Origin: an uncultured Chlamydiaceae bacterium
GTDB lineage: Bacteria; Chlamydiota; Chlamydiia; Chlamydiales; Parachlamydiaceae
Assembly (NCBI GenBank): GCA_945957185.1
Contig: CAMFKA010000031.1
Coordinates: forward strand, 1 to 13,471
Reading direction: 5' to 3'
Length of the DNA stretch: 13,471 bases
The notes under the pieces were generated by a model that saw only the letters and a list, made by a program, of their open reading frames with translations, ran no database searches and was not told the DNA's origin. The translations under genes were made by a program, and so were the position numbers. Shown one piece after another: positions 6,552 through 13,246 of this stretch. Numbering within the stretch: position 1 is the first letter of the stretch; each line of letters opens with the position of its first letter.

Positions 6552-7996
6552 AGACTATCTTCGAAAAATCACAAAAAGGGCAACGCGCCTACTCACTTCC
6601 ACGCAGCAACGCCGCTTTCGAAGCGTTTACTCCGCCAAAAGAACTTTTAAGAGAGTCCTCACTCCCCTTGCCCGAAGTTTCTGAAATCGATCTGACAAGG
6701 CATTTTTCGTGGTTAGCCTCCAGGAACATGGGAATCGACACCCATTTCTACCCCCTCGGCAGTTGCACTATGAAGTTGAATCCTCGTGTCAACGAGCTGT
6801 GCGCAGCTTTCAGGGGCTTCACTCAGACTCACCCTTTAGCTCCCGATGCACTCGTACAAGGGAATTTGCAACTCATCGCCGAATTTTTAGATTTCCTCTG
6901 CGAAGTGTGCGGCATGACAGCGGGGACACTGCTGCCAAATGCAGGAGCGCAAGGAGAATTTGTCGGCATACAAATGATTACTGCTTACCATCACGAACGA
7001 GGGGATACGGAAAGAACCGAAATTTTAATTCCAGACAATGCTCACGGCACGAATCCCGCAACAGCGGCAATGGCAGGGTATACGATCCGCACCATCCGCA
7101 CGGATGACCGCGGAGATTTAGACATCGACCACCTCAAAGAGCTATTATCGGACAAGACTGCGGGATTGATGATGACAAACCCCAACACTTTGGGGTTGTT
7201 CTCTCCAAAAATACTAGAAATCGCAGCGCTGGTGCACGCACAAGGGGGATTGCTCTATTATGATGGCGCAAACCTCAACCCTATCTTGAATATTGTACGT
7301 CCTGGAGATATGGGATTCGATGTGATGCATTTGAATCTGCATAAAACCTTCTCCACACCCCACGGAGGGGGAGGCCCCGGATCGGGTCCAGTACTTTGCA
7401 ATGATAAATTAAAGCCTTATTTACCTGTTCCTAGAGTCGAAAGGCGTTCAGATGGACATTTTGCAACATGCAGAGAAGACCCCAGAAGTATTGGAGCTAT
7501 TGCATCATTTCACGGAAACTTTGCCATTTACTTAAGAGCGTATCTTTACGCCAAACTTCATGGACATTACGGGCTTCGAAGAATTGGGGAAATTGCGGTG
7601 TTAAATGCAAATTATCTCAAAAAGCATATCGGAAAGTATTTGACCGTCCCCTATCCCCAACCATGTATGCATGAGTTTGTTGTTCAGGCTGACAACTACC
7701 TAGACAAAGGGGTGAAAGCTCTAGACATTGCAAAACGGCTACTAGATTATCAAGTGCACGCACCAACAGTTTATTTTCCATTGATCATCAAAGAGTGTCT
7801 ACTGATTGAACCAACGGAATCGGAATCAAAAGCTACGTTAGATTACTTTATTGAGTGCATTCACAAGATAGTGGAAGAGATTAAAACGGATCCGGAATTA
7901 GTAAAATCAGCGCCACACACAAAACCGGTGACACGTTTAGATGAAGTGGGAGCTGCAAAGAATCCAATATTGAAGAGCACTGCCCTCACGGAGTGA
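6548..7996 (+). CDS. gcvPB: Glycine dehydrogenase (decarboxylating) subunit 2
   Basis: PLP-binding half of the split P protein, 482 residues, expected to pair with GcvPA as a heterotetramer. Visible motifs: MGIDTHFYPLGSCTMKLNPR (61-80), MTAGTLLPNAGAQGEFVG (123-140), DNAHGTNPATAAMAGY (163-178), YYDGANLNPI (237-246), and the cofactor site HLNLHKTFSTPHGGGGPGSGP (261-281) with the Schiff-base lysine at K266. A C-terminal substrate domain follows (PLIIKECLLIEPTESESKATLD). The ATG overlaps the gcvPA stop by four bases. It is the last gene of the gcv operon; no dihydrolipoamide dehydrogenase follows, so the L protein must be shared with another complex. The stop codon lies inside a hairpin at 7979-8003. 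Confidence 0.97.
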   Translation: MKTIFEKSQKGQRAYSLPRSNAAFEAFTPPKELLRESSLPLPEVSEIDLTRHFSWLASRNMGIDTHFYPLGSCTMKLNPRVNELCAAFRGFTQTHPLAPDALVQGNLQLIAEFLDFLCEVCGMTAGTLLPNAGAQGEFVGIQMITAYHHERGDTERTEILIPDNAHGTNPATAAMAGYTIRTIRTDDRGDLDIDHLKELLSDKTAGLMMTNPNTLGLFSPKILEIAALVHAQGGLLYYDGANLNPILNIVRPGDMGFDVMHLNLHKTFSTPHGGGGPGSGPVLCNDKLKPYLPVPRVERRSDGHFATCREDPRSIGAIASFHGNFAIYLRAYLYAKLHGHYGLRRIGEIAVLNANYLKKHIGKYLTVPYPQPCMHEFVVQADNYLDKGVKALDIAKRLLDYQVHAPTVYFPLIIKECLLIEPTESESKATLDYFIECIHKIVEEIKTDPELVKSAPHTKPVTRLDEVGAAKNPILKSTALTE

Positions 7997-8003
7997 GAGC
8001 AGT
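7979..8003. terminator. Hairpin over the gcvPB stop, possible bidirectional terminator
   Basis: ACTGCCCTCAC (7979-7989), loop GGA, GTGAGAGCAGT (7993-8003). On the plus strand it is an 11-bp stem with one C/A mismatch; transcribed from the minus strand the same position becomes a G-U wobble, so pairing is complete. It sits between two convergent genes whose stops are only 19 nt apart. No strong T-run follows on either side, so termination efficiency is uncertain. Confidence 0.5.
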
Positions 8004-8015
8004 ACAAAAGAGCTA

Positions 8016-8318
8016 TTACAGTGCAATTGCAACGATTGCAGCAGCGCCGCCAAGAGCGAGAGGTGTAACGAGTGTCTTAAAGATTTGGACTAAATCTTTT
8101 TTAGCCCAATCAGCTTTCAAATTAGCGATTGTGACATTTTTAAATGCAAATAGAGCACCTGCAGCTAATGTACCAGCTACAAAGTATTTGTTTAGAACAG
8201 CTTTAGCAATTGTGCTGATTACTGCGCTCTGAGAAGTTTTCAAAGCAAGCACTGGTGCAAATGTGTTGCTAACAAATCCGACTACGCTGGAAGCTGCGGA
8301 TGTAACGTATGATACCAT
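8016..8318 (-). CDS. Small hydrophobic protein of unknown function
   Basis: A 100-residue, Ala/Val-rich, net basic protein I do not recognise. Hydrophobic stretches occur at about residues 8-26, 45-60 (YFVAGTLAAGALFAF) and 82-100 (TLVTPLALGGAAAIVAIAL, to the last residue), separated by a charged stretch NLKADWAKKDLVQ (67-78). No cysteines and no signal-peptidase site are obvious. It has an excellent binding site, AAGGAG seven bases before ATG 8318, which supports real and possibly strong expression. The hydrophobic, nearly bilobed plan could fit a small inner-membrane or inclusion-membrane protein, or a holin-like peptide, but nothing decides between these. It is followed by the hairpin at 7979-8003 and lies 189 nt downstream of the DUF2851 gene on the same strand; that gap is AT-rich and I see no convincing promoter in it. 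Confidence 0.65.
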   Translation of the reverse strand: MVSYVTSAASSVVGFVSNTFAPVLALKTSQSAVISTIAKAVLNKYFVAGTLAAGALFAFKNVTIANLKADWAKKDLVQIFKTLVTPLALGGAAAIVAIAL

Positions 8319-8507
8319 AATAATTCTCCTTCATGAGTTTATGGGTTTAATTTAAGTTCCAAAGAGTAACATCATAATTTTTTTAAAGCAAGGGGAATTC
8401 GGTGCGATGTCAATTTGTCATTTTTCTTGCAATTAGCGTAAAACCACTCCTTGCTTATAGCTATAATTAATTTTTCAACACTATACTTAATAGTAATTCA
8501 ACACAAG

Positions 8508-9896
8508 CTAAAATATGCTTTTATATTTTTTTACAAAAGGGCAACCTACACAACTCGATTCATAATGCTGGCAAAAATCACGATGCAGTTGATAAGAACC
8601 TTGCTGTAAATCCCCTCTTGATAGCACTTTATTCTCACTAGTCTGCCCAAAAAATCGATGAGAGAGATATTTTAATTTTCCTGTCTCCTTCGAGGGAAGC
8701 TCTTTCAGCAGCAGCGAAATTTTCTCTCTATCAGACGCCCCTGTCATCGTTTCATACAGAAATGGAACAAATGAATTAACTACGATTTCCTGCTTTGTCC
8801 CTTCTCCCAGCAAACCGTATTTCTTGGCAGTCGATTTTCCTCCAAAAAGCATGTGATGGTCAAAATAGGGATCTGTGTAATCCGGAATCAACTTTAACAT
8901 CCCCTTCAGAAATTGTTTGGGCTCTTCAAACTGCTCCCACATAGACATCAATTCCCTTTGAATTTTATATCTGTTCGGATCGATCAGGAATTTCGAAAGA
9001 TACACCAACCTACGTAGAGGATGGTTGAGAGGCCTTACCTGAGACAAATGCAATTTCACGGCTTGTGGAGTGGCAGGAGCAAGGGAAAACAGCTGTTGGA
9101 AATAAGGATCTTCCCCCCACAGCTGTTGATAGCGTTGTACGAAAAATCCACACAGCCCCATCAAATACGCCAAAAGTGCTTTTTCATTTTCAATTCCACG
9201 ATGCTCCACTGCTCGATAGAGCTGCAAAAACTGCGCGCTGTTATGTCTAAAACCAAGACCTTGACAAATTCCTGCGATGAGAAAGTCTGCGGCATCAGAA
9301 ATCGAAAAATTGAGGAGTTCATATTTTTTATGGAGCCTCCAAAGAGCGGCCTCATGGAAGAAATTTTCGATCTTATTGCGATCTAAATTATGGAAAAGGG
9401 ATTTTGCGCAATCTCCCGACCCTAAAAATTCCTTGTAAGGGTAGCTGTCGAGGTCGATCAGCACGGCTAGATCGCTTAAGGGGGCTGTTAAGCACTCTTC
9501 CAGATAGCATTGATGAAAAAATTCTCCATTCTCTTTGTTCAAGCTGACACGATTTCCATCCAAAGACACATGAAGAATCACATTGTTGTAAGCGCTATTT
9601 GTGTGGTGGCCGTGATGATTCCACGAGGCATCTTGAAAGTGAATTTCGATATCGCCTTTCAGCAATACTTCTCCGACACGAATTTCGGCTTGTAAGAAGT
9701 CAGGACCGGGCCCTGTATTCCAAATTCCCGAAGAGATCACTTCAATAGGTTCGTTTAGGGAGGTTTTAAGGCAAGAAATCCATTTTTGTTCAGCCCATAT
9801 CGCATGAAGATGCCTTTCTCGGATTTGTTGCTGGTCACCATTGCGATCGCAAGCTTTAGGGGTATCAAATAGCAATAGTTTTCGGTAGTTATCCAT
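8508..9896 (-). CDS. DUF2851 family protein
   Basis: The 462-residue product matches the DUF2851 pattern as I know it: IWNTGPGPDFLQAEI (58-72), GDIEIHFQDASWNHHGHHTNSAYNNVILHV (81-110), a central helical region (ALLAYLMGLCGFFVQRYQQLW), GLLGEGTKQEIVVNSFVPFL, and a C-terminal cysteine cluster C-x6-C-x2-C in CQHYESSCVGCPF shortly before the end. The family has no established biochemical function that I can state. ATG 9896 is preferred over a TTG four codons upstream; neither has a good Shine-Dalgarno sequence. No membrane segment or signal peptide is seen, so it should be cytoplasmic. It is divergent from prfB, across a 271-nt region dominated by a hexamer palindrome. Confidence 0.8.
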   Translation of the reverse strand: MDNYRKLLLFDTPKACDRNGDQQQIRERHLHAIWAEQKWISCLKTSLNEPIEVISSGIWNTGPGPDFLQAEIRVGEVLLKGDIEIHFQDASWNHHGHHTNSAYNNVILHVSLDGNRVSLNKENGEFFHQCYLEECLTAPLSDLAVLIDLDSYPYKEFLGSGDCAKSLFHNLDRNKIENFFHEAALWRLHKKYELLNFSISDAADFLIAGICQGLGFRHNSAQFLQLYRAVEHRGIENEKALLAYLMGLCGFFVQRYQQLWGEDPYFQQLFSLAPATPQAVKLHLSQVRPLNHPLRRLVYLSKFLIDPNRYKIQRELMSMWEQFEEPKQFLKGMLKLIPDYTDPYFDHHMLFGGKSTAKKYGLLGEGTKQEIVVNSFVPFLYETMTGASDREKISLLLKELPSKETGKLKYLSHRFFGQTSENKVLSRGDLQQGSYQLHRDFCQHYESSCVGCPFVKKYKSIF

Positions 9897-9921
9897 CGGC
9901 GCACCCAAATAAATTTTTTAT

Positions 9922-9951
9922 AAAATAGCTTTATCGTGACTATTTGAGCAA
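9922..9951 (-). promoter_or_regulatory. Weak promoter candidate for the DUF2851 gene
   Basis: On the minus strand, TTGCTC (9946-9951) and TATTTT (9922-9927) are 18 bp apart in AT-rich DNA just upstream of the start codon. Other TA-rich hexamers nearby could serve instead, so the exact boxes are not certain. Confidence 0.25.
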
Positions 9952-9984
9952 GCAAGATTCTTTTTTTAAATCTATAATCCCATG

Positions 9985-10079
9985 CCCGTGCCTGTGCCTC
10001 TGCCTGTGCCCGCCTTGTTATTCAATGGAACTCAGTAGGGAATATCGGGCACAGGCACAGGCAGAGGCACAGGCACGGG
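9985..10079. repeat. Inverted repeat built of hexamers (CCTGTG / CACAGG)
   Basis: The left arm (9985-10012) reads CCCGTG, CCTGTG, CCTCTG, CCTGTG, CCCG. The right arm (10046-10079) is its exact complement except for one extra CCTGTG unit. The loop is 33 nt. The outer 26 bp pair perfectly, including the single variant CCTCTG unit, so the arms are related by inversion and not by independent repeat growth. The one-unit difference is what slippage would give. Both arms lie upstream of the promoter candidates for the divergent DUF2851 and prfB genes, so the structure is probably extruded in DNA or is a protein-binding site, not part of either main transcript. Confidence 0.85.
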
Positions 10080-10131
10080 AGATTGGGTTCGAAGAAGATC
10101 TGATTTTTTCTTAGATCGTAATGAATTGCTT

Positions 10132-10140
10132 TGCTATGAT
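10132..10140 (+). promoter_or_regulatory. Extended -10 promoter candidate for prfB
   Basis: TGCTATGAT combines a TGn extension with -10 hexamer TATGAT (five of six). No good -35 lies 17 bp upstream (TAGATC), as is usual for extended -10 promoters. The transcript would start near 10147 and include GGAGG at 10155-10159, eight bases before the prfB ATG. Confidence 0.4.
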
Positions 10141-10167
10141 AGAGCTTAAAACTCGGAGGCAATACCT

Positions 10168-11263
10168 ATGAACAACGAAACAGTTCAACTGATTAAATCT
10201 ATCGAAGAGCGCTTGATTCACATGTCGAGGTATCTTTGACTTGGCTTCGAAGGAAGCACGTATCAAAGAATTAGAGACTCTAAGCGAAGCCCCCCAATTC
10301 TGGGACAATAACGAACGAGCACAAGCTGTCATTGCGGAAACAAATTCACTCAAAGAGTGGACTCTTCCCTATCACGAACTTCACATCGGTTTAAAAAACA
10401 CTAAAGAACTCCTCCTTGAAGCAGACGACTTAGGCGATCAAGGCCTTATCGATGAATTGCAAGCAGAAATTGTCAAAATTGATGAGAAGCTGCAAGAGAT
10501 GGAAATCCGCAGGATGCTCTCCGGAGAGCTCGACAACAAGTCATGCTACCTCACCATCAATTCAGGAGCCGGCGGCACAGAGGCGTGCGATTGGGCGCAG
10601 ATGCTCTCAAGAATGTACCAACGATGGGCAAATCGGCGAGGATGGAAAGTCGAGCTGATCGACTCCGTCGAAGGGGACGTTGTGGGCGTGAAAAGCGTCA
10701 CAATGAAATTCACAGGTCCCTTTGCCTTTGGTTATGCCAAAGCGGAGCGCGGAGTGCATCGTCTTGTCAGAATATCCCCTTTTGACGCTAACGCCAAAAG
10801 GCACACTAGCTTTGCATCTGTCGATGTGACCCCTGAGATCACTGACGACATCAAAATTGAGGTTCGTCCCGAAGAAATTCGAGTCGACACCTACCGCGCA
10901 TCGGGAGCGGGAGGGCAGCACGTCAACAAAACGGACTCTGCAGTCCGCATCACTCACTTAAAAACCGGTATCGTAGTTTCCAGTCAGAGCCAAAGAAGTC
11001 AGATTCAGAACCGTGAAACGTGTATGAAGATGTTGAAATCAAAGCTTTATGAAATGGAAGTGACTGAGCGTGAAGCATCTCTGAAACAACTTGCCGGTGA
11101 AAAGAAAGAAAATGCGTGGGGAAGTCAAATACGAAACTACGTTTTCCAGCCTTACACTCTTGTCAAAGACGTAAGAACTAAGGTAGAATCAGGGAATATA
11201 CAGGCCGTTATGGATGGCGACCTCGACGCATTTGTCAACGCGTTTTTGAAGGAGTTCCTGTAA
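10168..11263 (+). CDS. prfB: Peptide chain release factor 2, with +1 programmed frameshift
   Basis: Class I release factor that reads UAA and UGA and triggers peptide release. Translation starts at ATG 10168 (GGAGG eight bases upstream), runs 23 codons to an in-frame TGA at 10237-10239, and must slip +1 on CTT-T to continue with GAC at 10238. The joined product is 364 residues (E. coli 365). The codon-recognition tripeptide SPF is at 203-205 and the catalytic GGQ at 248-250, in RASGAGGQHVNKTDSAVRITH; the residue before SGAGGQ is Ala. The slippery context TATCTTTGAC with GAGG directly upstream is the standard autoregulatory signal: low RF2 favours the shift. The stop TAA overlaps the next ATG by one base. 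Confidence 0.97.
10226..10240 (+). promoter_or_regulatory. prfB programmed +1 frameshift site
   Basis: The sequence CGAGGTATCTTTGAC contains an internal Shine-Dalgarno-like GAGG, a TAT spacer codon, the slippery CTT, the TGA stop and a following C. Spacing between GAGG and CTT is the same as in E. coli prfB, although the internal SD is shorter than the AGGGGG found there. Frame 0 ends at 10239; frame +1 begins with GAC at 10238. Confidence 0.95.
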
Positions 11264-11805
11264 TGACAACTCAACACCCCGATCGTCCCGACATCGAAAT
11301 TCCACCCGGAAAAGACCCTTTTTCCGGATTTGATATCCGTTATACCGAACCATCGGATGCCCCCCATCTTAAAGAGTGGTTAAGTGAACCGGCAGTAGCC
11401 CGGTGGTTTCCCATGGATGACGAAGTGGAAATCGTCGATGCTGTCAACCGATGGATTGGATTTTGCCGTTACAAATGCAGTATTACCGCAACGGCGAATG
11501 GCGTTCCTTGCGGACTGGCAACTCTTTATTTGAATCCGTATAAAAAATTAGCTCACCAATGCGAATTTGGAATTGTTGTAGGGAAAGACTTCAGAGGAAC
11601 CGGAGTGGGAAGGGAGCTTTTACGCAACTTATTTCATCTGGCCAAAAAGTTTGGAATTGAAGTAATTCACTTACAAGTGTATGCTGAAAACCCTGCCATA
11701 CGACTCTATCGTCGTATGGGGTTTCGTGAATTCGGACGGCAATCGCATTGGATCAAAGACAAAGGTGTCTACCAGGCACGCCTATTCATGGAACGTTTTT
11801 TGTAA
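11263..11805 (+). CDS. GNAT family N-acetyltransferase
   Basis: A 180-residue acetyl-CoA-dependent acyltransferase. After about 22 unassigned residues comes the fold's first strand (FDIRYTEPSDAPHLKEWL). The acetyl-CoA motif FGIVVGKDFRGTGVGRELL follows, with R111-G-T-G-V-G116 forming the pyrophosphate loop. Then come the motif-B stretch IEVIHLQVYAENPAIRLYRRMGF and a C-terminal strand. N142-x-x-A-x-x-L-Y is the usual product/CoA-side helix of RimI/RimL-like enzymes. The substrate cannot be told from sequence. Its ATG overlaps the prfB stop (TAATG), so it is likely translated by termination-reinitiation; I recall an acetyltransferase next to prfB in Chlamydia trachomatis too, which hints at a translation-linked target. 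The repeated placement is suggestive, not proof. Confidence 0.9.
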   Translation: MTTQHPDRPDIEIPPGKDPFSGFDIRYTEPSDAPHLKEWLSEPAVARWFPMDDEVEIVDAVNRWIGFCRYKCSITATANGVPCGLATLYLNPYKKLAHQCEFGIVVGKDFRGTGVGRELLRNLFHLAKKFGIEVIHLQVYAENPAIRLYRRMGFREFGRQSHWIKDKGVYQARLFMERFL

Positions 11806-11829
11806 TTTTTACCTTGTACTTGAATTGCT

Positions 11830-12507
11830 ATGACATCTTCTTGCCTGTTGGAAAAGCTTGAAAGCGGCTCCAAAAAACGAGTTAAACTCAAAATTAACGA
11901 CAACCGTACTACTATGCTCAGCGTTAAGTGGGAGCCGGAATACACAAAGGTATCCCTTCACAGAATGTTTCTGCAAGCTCCTATCGAGGTGATGAATTCT
12001 TTAGGTTCCTACATCCGCAGAGAAAAACCCTCGATTGATTCGACTGTCAAGGCTTACATCGAACGCAATCTAAGAGCATTGGACTATTCAAAAAAACTTG
12101 ATAAAAGCAAATTGTCCACGAAAGGCTCCACTTACGACCTTCAAGAAATTTTTGACTCTCTCAACGACAAGTACTTTGATGGACAACTGACTCTTGGAAT
12201 CACATGGTTTGGGACTAAAAAGCCCAAAACAGGATCTCGAGTCATTCTTGGACTGTATCAGGACCCTCTCAAACTCATTAAAATCCACCGCCTGCTCGAC
12301 TGCGCACGATTCCCCCGCTTCCTCATCGAATACGTCATTTACCACGAAATGATCCATTTCGTACATCCCCCGTATGTAGACAAGAATGGGGCAACAAAAA
12401 TCCATCATAAAGAATTCAAAGCAAAAGAAGAATCTTTTGAGTTCTACGAACAAGCAAATCGGTGGATCAAAAAACATCAACACGACTTTTTCAATTCAAC
12501 CTTCTAG
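11830..12507 (+). CDS. SprT-like zinc metalloprotease domain protein
   Basis: 225 residues. The C-terminal half is a SprT-like domain: YDLQEIFDSLNDKYFDGQLTLGITW (102-126, the usual 'N..yF...L...i.W' entry), strand GSRVILGLYQDP, helix FLIEYVIYHEMIHFVHPPY with zinc motif H172-E173-x-x-H176, and the third ligand candidate H192 in HHKEFKAKEE. This layout fits zincin-type SprT/Spartan proteins, which in eukaryotes cut DNA-crosslinked proteins; bacterial roles are poorly defined. The C-terminal zinc ribbon of longer SprT proteins is absent. The N-terminal 95 residues are basic and unassigned. The start is uncertain because no clear Shine-Dalgarno precedes ATG 11830; M29 (11914) is the next in-frame ATG. 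It lies 24 nt after the GNAT gene and 8 nt before yebC. Confidence 0.8.
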   Translation: MTSSCLLEKLESGSKKRVKLKINDNRTTMLSVKWEPEYTKVSLHRMFLQAPIEVMNSLGSYIRREKPSIDSTVKAYIERNLRALDYSKKLDKSKLSTKGSTYDLQEIFDSLNDKYFDGQLTLGITWFGTKKPKTGSRVILGLYQDPLKLIKIHRLLDCARFPRFLIEYVIYHEMIHFVHPPYVDKNGATKIHHKEFKAKEESFEFYEQANRWIKKHQHDFFNSTF

Positions 12508-12515
12508 GGGTTCTT

Positions 12516-13235
12516 ATGGCCGGTCATAGCAAATGGGCAAATATTAAGCATCGCAAAGGAAAAGCGGATATTAAAAAGGGAAAAGTATTTTCCCGCATCG
12601 CCAAAGAGATCATCAGCGCTGTTAAAGTTGGCGGAAGCGGCGATCCCAAGTCCAACCCTAGGTTAAGGCTAGCTCTTACAAAAGCTCGTGAAGCAAACGT
12701 CCCTAACGACATTGTCGACAGAAACATCAAAAAAGCCTCTAGCGCCGACCAAGAAGATTACCACGAACTCACCTACGAACTTTACGGCTATGGAGGTGTA
12801 GGTTTAATTGTTGAAGTGATGACCGACAACAAAAATCGAACCTCCTCAGAGATGCGCATCGCCACCAACAAAAGAGGCGGAACGATTGCCACACCGGGTT
12901 CTGTCGCTTTTAATTACGACCAGCGAGGGGTTATTCAAGTTCCCAAGGGGGGAATCAGCGAAGACGACTTGTTCCTGATAGCGACAGAAGCCGGAGCTCT
13001 CGATTTCGAAGCTGACGGAGAACTATTCATCATTACAACCGATCCCAACGATCTTTACGCGGTGAAAGAGGCATTAAGTGGCAAAGGAATTAAGTGCGAA
13101 GAAGCTTCTCTTGAAATGATCCCTAAAACCACTGTTGAAGTGGACGAAGAAGCAGCGAAATCGAACTGGGCACTGATTGAGTGGTTAGAGGGCCTGGAAG
13201 ACGTAGACGCTGTCTACCACAATATGACAGAGTAG
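12516..13235 (+). CDS. yebC: YebC/TACO1 family translation factor
   Basis: The 239-residue product matches YebC/PmpR along its length: MAGHSKWANIKHRKGKADIKKGKVFSRIAKEI at the N-terminus, NPRLRLALTKAREANVPNDIVDRNIKKA (45-72), YELYGYGGVGLIVEVMTDNKNRTSSEMR in the middle, and NWALIEWLEGLEDVDAVYHN at the C-terminus. Once described as DNA-binding regulators, members of this family are now linked to relief of ribosome stalling at polyproline stretches, so a translation role is favoured by its place beside prfB. ATG 12516 is chosen because AGGGG (12506-12510) is five bases upstream and the protein then begins at the canonical MAGHSKW. That binding site overlaps the stop codon of the SprT-like gene. 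Confidence 0.95.
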   Translation: MAGHSKWANIKHRKGKADIKKGKVFSRIAKEIISAVKVGGSGDPKSNPRLRLALTKAREANVPNDIVDRNIKKASSADQEDYHELTYELYGYGGVGLIVEVMTDNKNRTSSEMRIATNKRGGTIATPGSVAFNYDQRGVIQVPKGGISEDDLFLIATEAGALDFEADGELFIITTDPNDLYAVKEALSGKGIKCEEASLEMIPKTTVEVDEEAAKSNWALIEWLEGLEDVDAVYHNMTE

Positions 13236-13246
13236 GCAATTCGAGG

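Noticed and set aside
7993..8232. Plus-strand ORF of 79 codons after gcvPB
   Set aside because: It is antisense to the small hydrophobic gene, which has a far better ribosome binding site; the composition is a shadow of that gene.
9897..9908. TTG start for the DUF2851 gene at 9908
   Set aside because: It adds only four residues, has no Shine-Dalgarno, and an ATG at 9896 gives the expected N-terminus.
9985..10079. CRISPR-like array
   Set aside because: The repeats are 6-nt units in two inverted arms, with no spacers of regular size and no cas genes nearby.
12088..12483. Minus-strand ORF of 131 codons
   Set aside because: It is antisense to the SprT-like gene, whose HExxH and flanking motifs fix the real strand; the Phe/Cys-rich translation is typical of a shadow frame.
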